Both the position numbers and the translations under genes were made by a program. From the NCBI RefSeq assembly GCF_052072235.1, contig NZ_CM125436.1, forward strand, positions 1,544,001 to 1,608,000: 64,000 bases of DNA, written 5' to 3'. This DNA is from Brevibacillus_D fluminis_A (GTDB lineage Bacteria > Bacillota > Bacilli > Brevibacillales > Brevibacillaceae). How positions within the stretch are numbered: position 1 is the first letter of the stretch; each line of letters opens with the position of its first letter. This document shows positions 25,414-34,930 of the stretch, one piece after another. Below the pieces are notes generated by a model that had not been told where the DNA came from, did not search any database, and saw only the letters and a program-made list of their open reading frames with translations.

Positions 25414-26112
25414 ATGATGTCTAAAAGAAGTTTAACTTCTTTTGAAACGAAATTACATGTTGTACAGCGATGCTTAGAGCACAAATCAAATTCAAACTAT
25501 GAAGCGAAGCAGCTAGGGGTTAGCTCACACACTGTGAAAGAATGGATAAGAAAATATAGAGCAGATGGTTTGGATGGGTTAAAGGAATCGAATACGTGGA
25601 AATCATACGCAAAAGAATTGAAGCTTGCCGCTATTAAAGATGTACTGTCTGGTCATTGCTCCGTAGAAGAGGCGACAAAGAAGCATCGTATTTCAAGTAG
25701 AAGTGTTTTGGGGAAATGGATTTCCAAGTATACTAATGAGATAGAATTGAAACCTACACGTAAGGGAAAAGGACTATCTCGTATGAATAAAGGACGTAAA
25801 ACAACTTTCGAAGAACGTATTGAAATTGCTCAATATACAATCGCTAATGGTTTAGATTATCAGAAAGCTATCGAAAAGTACGGTGTATCTTACCAGCAGG
25901 TGTACGCCTGGGTTCGGAAATATCAAGCAGGCAGTGAGGATGCTCTTAGGGACAATCGCGGTCGCAAAAAGCCTGTAGAGGAACTCGATGAGCAGGAACG
26001 TCTAAGACTACGGATCAAGGAATTAGAAGCTCGAAACGAATACCTAGAGATGGAGAATGCCTTCGCAAAAAAGTTGGCAGAGATCAAGCGACGAAATACA
26101 CGCTCACGTTAG
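25414..26112 (+). CDS. IS3-family transposase OrfA (long, double-HTH type)
   Basis: A 232-aa OrfA with two helix-turn-helix units (YEAKQLGVSSHTVKEWIRKY near residue 33 and DYQKAIEKYGVSYQQVYAW near residue 155) and a C-terminal coiled coil. The start at 25414 follows GGGAG; an ATG at 25399 lies upstream of it. Near the end the slippery heptamer A_AAA_AAG (26067-26073) allows a -1 shift into orfB, giving the OrfAB transposase. Confidence 0.88.
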   Translation: MMSKRSLTSFETKLHVVQRCLEHKSNSNYEAKQLGVSSHTVKEWIRKYRADGLDGLKESNTWKSYAKELKLAAIKDVLSGHCSVEEATKKHRISSRSVLGKWISKYTNEIELKPTRKGKGLSRMNKGRKTTFEERIEIAQYTIANGLDYQKAIEKYGVSYQQVYAWVRKYQAGSEDALRDNRGRKKPVEELDEQERLRLRIKELEARNEYLEMENAFAKKLAEIKRRNTRSR

Positions 26113-26126
26113 TTCGTCATGCAGAC

Positions 26127-26984
26127 TTGTATCACGCGATCCAAGAACTGCATACGGAGAAAGGCTACGCGATCACGAAGCTGTGTGAGCTAGCTGGAGT
26201 TGCTCGATCTGCCTATTATAAATGGCTAAAATGGAAGCCATCCACCAGAGAACTTGACATTCTTTCACTCGCTAAGGAAGTGAAACTTCGCTATGACAAA
26301 CGAAAGGGCGCTCTTGGCTATCGTCAAATCGGCACACAATTGAATCGAAAACTCAAGAAAAATTACAACGAAAAGCGTTATTATCGAATAATGCGTGCTC
26401 TTGGATTGAAAGCCGTCATTCGTAAGAAACGGCCAAACTACGTAAAATCCTCTGAAGTACATGTGGCTGAAAATGTAATGAATCGTGAATTTCACGCCGA
26501 TTCTCCAAATCTGAAATGGTGCACAGACGTCACCGAGTTGAAGTACGGGAATGGTCGTAAAGCCTATCTGAGCGCTATTGTTGATGTATACGATAACTCC
26601 GTCGTTTCATGGGTTTTAAGTCACTCCAACAACAATAAACTCGTTATGGATACGGTGAAGAAAGCGTATAGGAAGAACCCAGGAGTAACTCCACTTCTCC
26701 ATAGCGACAGAGGCTTTCAATATACTTCACATGAATACAATCGTCTTATGAATAAATATTGTTTTAGCAAGAGTATGTCTCGTGTGAGTCGATGCCTGGA
26801 TAATCAACCCGTTGAACGATTTTGGGGAACATTTAAGTCAGAAAGCTTTTATTTGGCTAAACACGACACTTACGAAGACGTACTTCATAACGTGAGCCGT
26901 TATATCCGCTACTACAACAATTACCGCTATACAGAGCGTTTAAATGGCTTGTCTCCTAACGAGTATCGAAAACAAGCTGCATAA
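26127..26984 (+). CDS. IS3-family transposase OrfB (rve/DDE integrase)
   Basis: At least 285 aa. In the frameshift product the frame is open back to the slippery site, so the TTG at 26127 is only a nominal start. The HTH_21 region (YRQIGTQLNRKLKK) is followed by the rve fold with all three catalytic acids: WCTDVTEL (D), LLHSDRGFQY (D) and CLDNQPVERFWGTFKSE (E). No internal stops. It should be made as part of OrfAB. Confidence 0.92.
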   Translation: MYHAIQELHTEKGYAITKLCELAGVARSAYYKWLKWKPSTRELDILSLAKEVKLRYDKRKGALGYRQIGTQLNRKLKKNYNEKRYYRIMRALGLKAVIRKKRPNYVKSSEVHVAENVMNREFHADSPNLKWCTDVTELKYGNGRKAYLSAIVDVYDNSVVSWVLSHSNNNKLVMDTVKKAYRKNPGVTPLLHSDRGFQYTSHEYNRLMNKYCFSKSMSRVSRCLDNQPVERFWGTFKSESFYLAKHDTYEDVLHNVSRYIRYYNNYRYTERLNGLSPNEYRKQAA

Positions 26985-27128
26985 ACATAAGATCAGAAAA
27001 AACCCTCCGTTCTGTAACATATGAACGGAGGGTAATAGAATAACTTTTTTGTTTTTACACTGTCTACTTGACAGGGGGCACTTCACATCCTCAACCGACT
27101 TTTCCCTCTACCTATCCCCGCACAAACC

Positions 27129-28790
27129 CTACTTCATCTTCACCTGCTTCAACATATCCTGAAACGACCACAGCGGCACGATCTTATACCCTTCCACATT
27201 TTTGCTCGTCGCCATGATCTGTTTGTTGTGCGAGAGCATCACCCACGGGGAGTCGTCCGCGATCAGCTTGGCCGCCTGAATCAACAGATCGGCGCGTTTT
27301 TCGTCATCGGTCAGACGAACCTGTTCGGCCAGCAGCTTGTCGACCTCAGGGTTTTTGTAGTTGGCATAGTTGGCGCCGCCGTCTGCCGCATTATCGGAGT
27401 GGAACAGCGGGAGCAGTGTGCCCGACGGGTCCGGGAAGTCCGAACTCCAGTTGTTGACGATAATATCGTAGTCGCGCGAGCCGGAGAAACCGCGGGTTGT
27501 CAGCTCTTCGCCCGTCACTTTTTCGATCTCCAGATTGATGCCGAGCGGTTTGACGGCTGCCTGGAGCGCGAGTGCCGAGTTGATGCGCAGGCCGTCGTTG
27601 TCGGTCAAGATTTTTGCGGAAAAGCCGTTCGGCACGCTGGATTCTGCCAACAGTTGCTTGGCTTTTTCCAGATTGTAGGCATAATCCGGAATTTCCTTGA
27701 ATGCAGCTTCCCACTTGGCTTTGCCGATCGTCCAAAGCGCCGGCGGAACCGGGATGGCATGTCCGGCGATGCCGTTGTCATGGACCAACAGATCGATGAT
27801 CTTTTGCTTATCGAGCGCATAGTTCATCGCCTGGCGCACCTTTTTGTCCGTAAACGGCGGGCGCTGGGTATTGAACTCGATGGCATCGTTCATGTAGCTG
27901 TCGACTTTTTGCACATTGACGCTGTCCATCCCCTCGACGACTTTGATCAGGTCGAGCGGCAGGTTGATCGCCATGTTGATCTGGCCGGTTTTCAAGCCGG
28001 TGATGACGGTTGTCCCTTCCGGAATGACCTTGTAGACGACTTTGTCCAGGTAAGGTCCGCCGGTTTTGTCCCAATAGTTTTCATTTTTTTCAAGCACGAT
28101 CTCGGAGCCGGTTTGCCAACTGACGAATTTGAACGGTCCTGTACCGAGCACGCCGCCATCCGGCTTGCCGAAATTGTCCTTGTGCGCTTCATAATACTTT
28201 TTGCTGATGACGTGCGTGGCGGCGGTAGCAGTCGCATAGCGCCACATCGCGTCGGGCTGTTTGAGCGTCACTTTGACGGTGGAGTCGTCGACGGCCTCGA
28301 TTTTGTCCACGTTGCCGTAGAGCCAGCCCAGATAGGAGGCGGTTTTCGGGTCGCGCGTGCGCTCCATGGAGAAGACTACGTCGTCCACCGTCATCGGCGA
28401 ACCGTCGGAGAAGACGACGCCTTTGCGCAAATGGTAGACATACGTTTTGTCGTCGGTCATCTCCCATTTTTCGGCGAGATTGCCGACGAGCTGCATGTTT
28501 TCATCGTAGCGGCAAAGACCCTCGGTAATTTCGTTGACGACCGGGCTGGTGGAAAAATCGTAGTTGAAAGCAGGGTCAAGCGAAACGATATCGGAATTGA
28601 GCGCAAAAACAAGCGTCCCGCCCGGTTTCGCCGCCTCTGTCCCGCCGCTTGTCGAGGTCGAACCGCTGGACTGTCCACCGCTGTTTCCCGCAGGTGCGGA
28701 TGCAGGCGCGGAAGAACAGGCTGTGGTGACAAGGGCGAGCACGGTAGAGCAAATGGCCAAAACGTTGAGGAAAGGATTTTTTTTCACCAT
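27129..28790 (-). CDS. ABC transporter substrate-binding lipoprotein, family 5 (peptide/nickel type)
   Basis: About 553 aa. The N-terminus is a lipoprotein signal peptide ending LALVTTAC-S, followed by a Ser/Gly-rich linker. The mature part is an SBP_bac_5 domain: GGTLVFALNSDIVSLDPAF, the block NLAEKWEMTDDKTYVYHLR, LGTGPFKF, and DKKVRQAMNYALDKQKI. Such proteins capture oligopeptides, dipeptides, nickel or opines at the outer face of the membrane. No permease or ATPase gene adjoins it. GGAGG precedes the ATG by only four bases, so the GTG at 28787 is an equally good start. A cre-like site lies upstream. The Xaa-Pro peptidase gene diverges from it, which suits peptide use. Confidence 0.9.
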   Translation of the reverse strand: MVKKNPFLNVLAICSTVLALVTTACSSAPASAPAGNSGGQSSGSTSTSGGTEAAKPGGTLVFALNSDIVSLDPAFNYDFSTSPVVNEITEGLCRYDENMQLVGNLAEKWEMTDDKTYVYHLRKGVVFSDGSPMTVDDVVFSMERTRDPKTASYLGWLYGNVDKIEAVDDSTVKVTLKQPDAMWRYATATAATHVISKKYYEAHKDNFGKPDGGVLGTGPFKFVSWQTGSEIVLEKNENYWDKTGGPYLDKVVYKVIPEGTTVITGLKTGQINMAINLPLDLIKVVEGMDSVNVQKVDSYMNDAIEFNTQRPPFTDKKVRQAMNYALDKQKIIDLLVHDNGIAGHAIPVPPALWTIGKAKWEAAFKEIPDYAYNLEKAKQLLAESSVPNGFSAKILTDNDGLRINSALALQAAVKPLGINLEIEKVTGEELTTRGFSGSRDYDIIVNNWSSDFPDPSGTLLPLFHSDNAADGGANYANYKNPEVDKLLAEQVRLTDDEKRADLLIQAAKLIADDSPWVMLSHNKQIMATSKNVEGYKIVPLWSFQDMLKQVKMK

Positions 28791-28837
28791 GATTCCTCCA
28801 ATGAAGGGAAATGAATGTCTATGAATGATTATAAGCA

Positions 28838-28851
28838 TGAAAGCGCTTCTT
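28838..28851. promoter_or_regulatory. cre-like site upstream of the family 5 binding protein
   Basis: TGAAAGCGCTTCTT matches the catabolite-responsive element TGWAANCGNTNWCA at 11 of 14 positions, with a perfect left half. It lies 48 bases upstream of the binding-protein start. The rest of 28852-29106 has one small hairpin (ATTGCCT/AGGCAAT near 28998-29024) and nothing else I can name. Confidence 0.45.
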
Positions 28852-29106
28852 AAGTTTAAATATTCTATCAATTTACGTGCGATATACAAGCATTTTCAGC
28901 TTATCCAAGCGCAGCGCGTTGAACAAAACTGTGCAGGAGAAGTGTAAAAAAAAATGGATCAATCAAACCATTATGTACAACATGTTTGACAGTCGGATTG
29001 CCTGGCAGGGGGCCAAAAGGCAATGGCAACAGCGATGGGCAGCAATGGTATGGGAATTGCTATGCAAACTCAAGTGGAGCACTACATACATGGGAGGTAC
29101 GAATCA

Positions 29107-30174
29107 ATGGAAAAGCTGGCAAAACTGCGGGAGCATTTCGCGACGATGGGGATCAATGCGCTCCTCGTCACCAACGGGCAAAACCGTCGTTACCTGACCG
29201 GATTCACCGGAAGCGCCGGAATCGTGCTGATTACGCATACGGAAGCGATCCTGTTCGTCGATTTTCGCTATGTCGAGCAGGCACAAGCACAGGCGAAAGG
29301 GTATACGATCGTGCATCTTGCCGCCAAGGAAGATATTTATCGGGAGGTGGCCATACGTGTGGAAGAGCTGGGCATAAAAGCGCTCGGCTTTGAGCAAAGC
29401 CAGCTCAGCTTCGAGCTGTACCGTAAGTATGCGGACGCTGTTCGCACAGAGCTTGTCCCTCTTTCTGGCGCCGTTGAACGTTTCCGTATGATCAAGGACA
29501 GCGCAGAGCTTGCCCTCATCCGTAAAGCGGCGGAAATCTCCGATGCGGCTTTCTCGCATATCACCGGATTTATCCGCCCGGGAATCACCGAGCTGGATGT
29601 GGCCAATGAGCTGGAGTTTACCATGCGCAAGCTGGGGGCAAGCTCGTCTGCCTTCGATATCATCATCGCGTCCGGCGCCCGCTCCGCGCTGCCGCATGGC
29701 GTGGCGAGCAGCAAAGTGATCGAAAAAGGCGATCTGGTGACGCTCGACTTCGGCGCGTATTATCAAGGATACCGCTCGGACATGACGCGCACCTTGGCTG
29801 TCGGCGAGCCACGCGAGGAGCTGAAGAACATTTACCAAATCGTACTGGAGGCGCTGGAGCGCGGTCTTGCCGGAATCAAGCCAGGCATTACCGGACGCGA
29901 GGCGGATGCGTTCACCCGCGATTTCATCGCGCAAAAAGGATTTGGGGACAAATACGGACACGGCTCCGGGCATGGTCTCGGGCTGGATATCCACGAGGAA
30001 CCGTTCATGTCGACCAAATGCGATGTGGTACTGGAGCAGGGCATGGTGCTGACGGTAGAGCCGGGGATTTATTTGCCGGGCATCGGCGGTGTCCGCATCG
30101 AAGACGATATTGTGCTGACGGAGAACGGGAACGAAAGATTGACGTCCTCGCCGAAAGAACTTCTGATTCTGTAA
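29107..30174 (+). CDS. pepQ: Xaa-Pro dipeptidase/aminopeptidase (M24B)
   Basis: A 355-aa metallopeptidase that removes residues next to proline. After a creatinase-type N-terminal domain, the M24 pita-bread fold shows all five metal ligands: DFGAYYQGYRSDMTRT (two Asp), GHGSGHGLGLDIHEEP (His), TVEPGIY (Glu) and GVRIEDDI (Glu). Length fits the bacillar YqhT/PepQ group. The start is the ATG eight bases after GGGAGGT (29092-29098); the frame extends upstream but without resemblance. Cytoplasmic, probably completing breakdown of imported peptides. Confidence 0.92.
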   Translation: MEKLAKLREHFATMGINALLVTNGQNRRYLTGFTGSAGIVLITHTEAILFVDFRYVEQAQAQAKGYTIVHLAAKEDIYREVAIRVEELGIKALGFEQSQLSFELYRKYADAVRTELVPLSGAVERFRMIKDSAELALIRKAAEISDAAFSHITGFIRPGITELDVANELEFTMRKLGASSSAFDIIIASGARSALPHGVASSKVIEKGDLVTLDFGAYYQGYRSDMTRTLAVGEPREELKNIYQIVLEALERGLAGIKPGITGREADAFTRDFIAQKGFGDKYGHGSGHGLGLDIHEEPFMSTKCDVVLEQGMVLTVEPGIYLPGIGGVRIEDDIVLTENGNERLTSSPKELLIL

Positions 30175-30176
30175 AA

Positions 30177-30222
30177 AACACCCGCTGCGTCCTCACCAAG
30201 AGGGGCAGCGGGTGTTTTTGCT
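30177..30222. terminator. Bidirectional terminator between pepQ and the ywqBA operon
   Basis: AAACACCCGCTGC (30177-30189) pairs with GCAGCGGGTGTTT (30207-30219). There is a T-run on the plus strand and an A-run before the stem that gives a T-run on the minus strand, so it can serve both convergent units. Confidence 0.9.
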
Positions 30223-30227
30223 TTGCT

Positions 30228-30371
30228 TCATCGCTTGCTTTTTTCCGCGTGCGCTGCAATCCGTTCATACAGCAGGCGCCAGGCAGGCGACATCTCCTTG
30301 ATATGCTTGCCATGCAGCGGCTTTGGCTCCGGCGCTTGCTCCACAGCCGCAGGCGCTTTCTTCTTCGCCAT
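30228..30371 (-). CDS. Small basic protein coupled to the SNF2 helicase gene
   Basis: A 47-aa frame whose ATG directly follows the TAG of the helicase gene (TAGATG), so it is probably translated by reinitiation. It starts MAKKKAPAAVEQAPEPKPLH and ends SPAWRLLYERIAAHAEKSKR: a lysine/alanine/proline-rich arm and an amphipathic basic helix. It ends six bases before the bidirectional terminator, which supports it being the last gene of the operon. I do not recognise a named family. Confidence 0.6.
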   Translation of the reverse strand: MAKKKAPAAVEQAPEPKPLHGKHIKEMSPAWRLLYERIAAHAEKSKR

Positions 30372-33227
30372 CTATTCGATCCACTCCCTTCGCAATGCAA
30401 AAAGGTCGCGCAGCTCTTCGGTGGACAGCTCGGTGATCCAGTTTTCGCCGCCGTTCATGATCTGGTCGTTAATGCCTTGCTTGCGCTCCAGCATCTCGTC
30501 GATCCGCTCTTCGAGCGTGCCCAGGGTGACGAACTTGTGCACCTGCACATTCCGCGTCTGTCCGATGCGGTAGGCACGGTCGGTGGCCTGGTTTTCGACA
30601 GCCGGATTCCACCAGCGGTCGACGTGGAAGACATGGTTGGCCGCCGTCAAATTCAATCCTGTACCGCCCGCCTTGAGCGACAGCAGGAAGATGCCGCATC
30701 GCTGTTGCGCTGGCAGCGACTGATCCTGGAAGTGGGCGATCATGTCGTCGCGCTTTCCTTTCGGCACGCCGCCATGGAGGAAAAAGACCGTCTCTTTCCG
30801 TTCCTCTTCCAAAATCGCCTGCAGCAGATGGCCCATCTCGACGAACTGGGTGAACACCAGACACTGCTCGCCTTCCTGCCGCAGCTCTTCAATCTGTTCG
30901 AGCAGACGCTCGATTTTGTGAGAACGCCCGCGCCATTGCGCATTCTTTTCCCGCAGCAAGAGAGCGGGGTGATTGCACAGCTGCTTGAGCTTGGTCAGTA
31001 CGGCGAAGATGAGGCCGCGCCGTTCCATCGGCGATGCGGATTCAATCCGGCTAAACATGTCTTGAATGATGTTTTCGTACAGCGCCGCTTGCTCCGCCGT
31101 CAGCGAGACGTATTCCTTCGCTTCGTTTTTGTCAGGCAAATCAAGCTGGATTGACGGATCGGTCTTGACGCGGCGGAGCAAAAACGGGCGAACCAGCCGC
31201 TGCACGCCTTCGATCGAGCGGCTGTCGTTGTTCTTCTCAATCGGAATCACGAAACGATGCTGGAACGTGCGCAGACTGCCCAAATAACCCGGGTTCAGGA
31301 AGTCGAAGATCGACCATAGCTCTGTCAGACGGTTTTCGATCGGCGTCCCTGTGAGCGCGATCCGGTGATGACCGTCGAGGCGGCGGATCGATTGGGCTTG
31401 TTTCGTATGGACGTTTTTGATGTTTTGCGCTTCATCCAGACAGATTGTATTCCAGTAGACGCCGGCCAGCTCATCGGTGTCGAGATGGGCCAGCGTGTAC
31501 GATGTCAAAACAAGGTCAGCATCCCGGATGGAAGCCGGGAAGTCATGTTCCTTCGCGCGGTTCGTTCCATAATGCAGATGCACCGTAAGTTCGGGGGCGA
31601 AACGCTGCAGCTCTTTTTGCCAGTTGCCCAAAACCGATGTCGGGCAGATCAAAAGCGACGGGGTGCCTTGCTGTTGTTCCGATTCCTTGACATGCAACAA
31701 ATAGGCGATGAACTGCACCGTTTTCCCCAATCCCATATCATCGGCGAGACAGCCGCCCAAGCCGAACCGGCGCAAAAAGGCGAGCCATGAGCTGCCGGCC
31801 AGCTGGTAGTTGCGCAGCGTTCCCCGGAATGTATCGGGCGGTGTGATAGAGGGCATGTGCTCATGCGTGGTCAACTGCTCGATCATGTGGGACAGATGCC
31901 GGTTAAGCTCGACGCTTACATGCAGGATGGAGGAAAGGTCTTCCGCCTGCTGGCCGCCAAGCTCATCCGGCAATGTTCCGAGCAAATGCATCTCCAGCAC
32001 GTCGCGAAAGGTCAGCCCGTTTTTCTTTTCCGCTTTGGACATGACCTGTTGGACGCGGCGCAGCAGCTCCTGATCCACCTGGACCCATCTGCCGCGAATG
32101 TAGGCGAGCCGCTTTTTTTGTGCCAACAGCTCGTGAAATTCGTCGTCCGTCAATTCCACATCGTCAACCGCGAGCTTCCAATCGAATTGCATGATGCTGT
32201 TCAAGCCGAGCAGCGATTCTCTAGGCGAGCCGATGTTTTGGGCCATGCTTGCTTTTAACCCAAGCTGCGCTTTCTTCAACTTTTCCCACCAGGCAGGCAA
32301 AAACAAGGTGTAGCCCGCTTCAGCCAGGCGAACGCTCCCTTCCGAAAGCAAGGTCCACGCCATCTCATCGTCCAATGTCGTGCGCAGCGGATGGGCCGGG
32401 TCGCTGCCGGCAAGCCAGGGCAGCAGCTTTACCCAGCGCTGGACATCCTTTTCGACGCGATCCAGCCAGCCGATCCAATGCGGCGGGAAAGGTTCGTCGA
32501 TCGCTTCCCCGGACGGCGAACAGGCGATGAGCGCACTTTCCAGATCACGATCCTGCAGCCAAACCGACAGTTTCCAGCTGCCCGTGCCAAAGGCCGGCTC
32601 ATCCAGCTTCAAACAACTGCGAAACGGGGCGGCATCCTGCTTCCACCCCACCGTGACCAGCCATTCATCCTCCAGCCAGCGGTCACGGTCGGCATTTGTT
32701 GTCTGCAGCAGCGGATAGGCGGACACGATGCGCTCCCAAGCCTGACGAATGTCCGGTTTATCGCGCAGCAGCTGCTGCAGCGCGCTGCTCAGCCAATCGT
32801 TGGCAAGGCGCATGTCGCTCTCGCTCCACTCTCCCGGCGGTTCCAACAGTTTCCAGCGCGAGCGATCGGGGTTCCAGCCGAACGGGTCGGGAGCATACAA
32901 GCCTTCGCGCAACGACCGGGTGAGAATGGGGGCGAGCTTCATCAAGGAAACAGCGGTCTCATCCCATGTCACATAGGCATGCTCCAGCACGGTGGGAGAC
33001 GCGAAAAAATCGAGCGCCATCGAGGCGTCCAGAACGAGTCCCCTCCGATGGCGCTCATCCGTTACGGGAATAAGCGCGCCGTAAAACGATTCGGCATGCC
33101 AGCCAAACAAGATGTTCCGTGACAGCTCCGGCTGCAAATCCTGGCCATCAGGGCCAAGTGCCCGGATGAACACGGAACCATCCTCGATCCATTGCGCATG
33201 TATGGTAACGGTGTGCAACGCTGTCAT
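30372..33227 (-). CDS. ywqA: SNF2-family DEAD/DEAH helicase (YwqA-like)
   Basis: 951 aa from the ATG at 33227, which overlaps the upstream SWIM gene stop (ATGA). The N-terminal half contains the bacterial SNF2 helicase-associated domain. The ATPase core starts near residue 480: LADDMGLGKTVQF (Walker A, about 497-509), LICPTSVLGNWQKE, DEAQ in CLDEAQNIKN (about 597) and ALTGTPIENRL. The C-terminal lobe carries SLKAGGTGLNLTAANHVFHV and the arginine-finger block QATDRAYRIGQ. These are DNA translocases; the partnership with a SWIM protein is conserved in bacilli, and its exact role is unknown. The 170-codon N-terminal open frame before the ATG is not coding. Confidence 0.93.
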   Translation of the reverse strand: MTALHTVTIHAQWIEDGSVFIRALGPDGQDLQPELSRNILFGWHAESFYGALIPVTDERHRRGLVLDASMALDFFASPTVLEHAYVTWDETAVSLMKLAPILTRSLREGLYAPDPFGWNPDRSRWKLLEPPGEWSESDMRLANDWLSSALQQLLRDKPDIRQAWERIVSAYPLLQTTNADRDRWLEDEWLVTVGWKQDAAPFRSCLKLDEPAFGTGSWKLSVWLQDRDLESALIACSPSGEAIDEPFPPHWIGWLDRVEKDVQRWVKLLPWLAGSDPAHPLRTTLDDEMAWTLLSEGSVRLAEAGYTLFLPAWWEKLKKAQLGLKASMAQNIGSPRESLLGLNSIMQFDWKLAVDDVELTDDEFHELLAQKKRLAYIRGRWVQVDQELLRRVQQVMSKAEKKNGLTFRDVLEMHLLGTLPDELGGQQAEDLSSILHVSVELNRHLSHMIEQLTTHEHMPSITPPDTFRGTLRNYQLAGSSWLAFLRRFGLGGCLADDMGLGKTVQFIAYLLHVKESEQQQGTPSLLICPTSVLGNWQKELQRFAPELTVHLHYGTNRAKEHDFPASIRDADLVLTSYTLAHLDTDELAGVYWNTICLDEAQNIKNVHTKQAQSIRRLDGHHRIALTGTPIENRLTELWSIFDFLNPGYLGSLRTFQHRFVIPIEKNNDSRSIEGVQRLVRPFLLRRVKTDPSIQLDLPDKNEAKEYVSLTAEQAALYENIIQDMFSRIESASPMERRGLIFAVLTKLKQLCNHPALLLREKNAQWRGRSHKIERLLEQIEELRQEGEQCLVFTQFVEMGHLLQAILEEERKETVFFLHGGVPKGKRDDMIAHFQDQSLPAQQRCGIFLLSLKAGGTGLNLTAANHVFHVDRWWNPAVENQATDRAYRIGQTRNVQVHKFVTLGTLEERIDEMLERKQGINDQIMNGGENWITELSTEELRDLFALRREWIE

Positions 33228-34828
33228 GTAGTGAAATTTCCTTTCTTCAGCTCTTCCTGAAATGCGCGGAGGCGGCCGGTCTGACGTTCGACATGCTGAT
33301 AGTAGCGGTTCCAACGATCCATGAGCTGCAATTGTTGATAGAGAGCTTGCAATTTTTTCAAAAGCCGGATCGCCATGCGGTACGAATCGCGGTTTTTTTC
33401 GCCAATATGCCGCTCGATGGCCGTGTGGTAGAGCGGCAGCAGCAGCGAACGGTCGTATTCCTCGATTTTGCTCAGGTCGCCTGGAGCAAGCGACAGTGGC
33501 GAATTGGCCATGGCGATGTGCAGATCGGTCCAGCTCTTGAACCGGTTCGTTTCCAGCAAATACTGCGCATACGCTTCGTAGGAATGAGGGAGCAGCCGTT
33601 TTTGCGCCTCCAGCCATTCGTCGTCGGACGGCAGGTGGGCGGCGGCTTTTTGCCAATAGGCGCTCGTGGTCGCGAAAGCCTCCTGATCCGCATGGGACAG
33701 ATGCGGCAGCGACCAGCGCAGCCAGACCAGGAGCCGCTCCCATTCTTCATGCGAGCAAAAGGATTCGAAATAGACGATGCCATATTTCAGCGTGAAGCTG
33801 GTCGTATCAAATATCTCCATCGCTTCCCGATCCTTGCCCTCGATCACATCGAGATGGGCGAGCCGGAAAAGCAGCCAATCGCGCTTCTGCCCGTCATCCA
33901 TGCTCTCGGGAGCCGCCAGGTTGAGCCTGTCGCGCTCCTCGCTGACCCATTCGGGCCGGTTTAAGAGCTTCCACCAAAGCTTTTGGTACAAAATCCGCCA
34001 GTCCATGTACCGTTCATTCGCCGGATACGGGAACTGAAAAAAAGCGTCGGCAATCGTACGGACATACGCCGGGTAACGCAGCTTGGCCGCATCCGCCTGT
34101 ATGCGGGAAATCGCCTGCTTCAACCGGTTTGTACACGTCTCCACAGCCGAATGAAACGCCATGTATTGGGCATAGGAAAGATGGGCCGGGCGCCATTTAT
34201 CGTGCAAATACGTTTCCAGGCGGGAGAGATAATACAGGACGCCGTTCAGTTCAAACAGATAGCGGAGCTGTGAGTTCCATTGAAAGGAGGCCTGGTGCAG
34301 CGAACGCAAATAGAGCGCGTGCTCCTCGATCATCCGATACGATTCGTACAGGCGCAGCCGTTGGAACTGTTTTTCAAAATAAGCGAACCATTCATCGACA
34401 GCGCTGTGTTCATCGAGGCTGGCCTGCTCCGACCATGCCGCTGGCTTGAGCGGCTGCTTGGCTGCGGTAATGACCACTTTGCGCTCGCTTGCAGGGACCA
34501 TGGTTTCCTTGAGCTGGCTGAACAGCCGGCTGGCCGAATCGATTTGGTCGTACAAAAAGAAAAAGGTCGCCGCCATGTGCTTGCAAAAATGCTCATACGG
34601 GCAACTGCAATCGCTGTTCATAAAAAAATCGAGATCAAGAATGACGCGGTAAGGATCGTTTCCATTCACTGTGGCCACAACTCGTGTGCCATCCAGAATC
34701 TCATTCATTTCAATCCGTTCGTTGCGGTAATACTCAAATCCACGTTCAATGATATGGAATTGAAAATAAGTTGGAATCTGCTCAGCGATAAACCGCAGTG
34801 ATTCGTGAGAGACCTGACTCTCCTGCAT
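33224..34828 (-). CDS. ywqB: SWIM zinc-finger protein (YwqB-like)
   Basis: 534 aa. The SWIM motif C-x-C-x(n)-C-x-H is visible in DCSCPYEHFCKHMAA near residues 72-85, and the rest is predicted helical without further motifs. In bacilli this gene is paired with the SNF2 helicase, and here the two overlap by four bases. SWIM domains bind DNA or proteins. The start is the ATG at 34828, with CGGAGG nine bases upstream; the longer upstream frame runs through promoter-like DNA. Confidence 0.88.
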   Translation of the reverse strand: MQESQVSHESLRFIAEQIPTYFQFHIIERGFEYYRNERIEMNEILDGTRVVATVNGNDPYRVILDLDFFMNSDCSCPYEHFCKHMAATFFFLYDQIDSASRLFSQLKETMVPASERKVVITAAKQPLKPAAWSEQASLDEHSAVDEWFAYFEKQFQRLRLYESYRMIEEHALYLRSLHQASFQWNSQLRYLFELNGVLYYLSRLETYLHDKWRPAHLSYAQYMAFHSAVETCTNRLKQAISRIQADAAKLRYPAYVRTIADAFFQFPYPANERYMDWRILYQKLWWKLLNRPEWVSEERDRLNLAAPESMDDGQKRDWLLFRLAHLDVIEGKDREAMEIFDTTSFTLKYGIVYFESFCSHEEWERLLVWLRWSLPHLSHADQEAFATTSAYWQKAAAHLPSDDEWLEAQKRLLPHSYEAYAQYLLETNRFKSWTDLHIAMANSPLSLAPGDLSKIEEYDRSLLLPLYHTAIERHIGEKNRDSYRMAIRLLKKLQALYQQLQLMDRWNRYYQHVERQTGRLRAFQEELKKGNFTT

Positions 34829-34930
34829 GGGCCAATCCTCCGTTTTCGTAGCTCCTTCTATTGTAGCCGGATGCACACAAAAATCAAAGCGATTGCAAGA
34901 TGAATCGTCAGTGTCGACATGCGAGTGCAC

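Larger units (their letters stand above)
25349..27080 (+). mobile_element. Apparently complete IS3-family element
   Basis: The outer ends are imperfect inverted repeats: the left end begins TGCTCCCATCATAGTAGACA at 25349 and the right end, on the minus strand from 27080, begins TGCCCCCTGTCAAGTAGACA. Both continue with AAAAACAAAA-like sequence. Inside are orfA and orfB with a typical -1 frameshift signal and, after orfB, an 11-bp inverted repeat (27002-27012 with 27023-27033). No clear target duplication is visible (flanks ATA and CTT). Both orfs are intact, so it may still be active. Confidence 0.85.

Noticed and set aside
14216..27080. A prophage or integrative element covering the toxin/IS region
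   Set aside because: No integrase, attachment repeats, tRNA target or phage structural genes are visible; IS elements and RHS genes explain the region.
30372..33743. A 1123-aa start for the SNF2 helicase
   Set aside because: The extra N-terminal codons overlap the SWIM gene in another frame and have shadow-like composition; the ATG at 33227 is coupled to the upstream stop.
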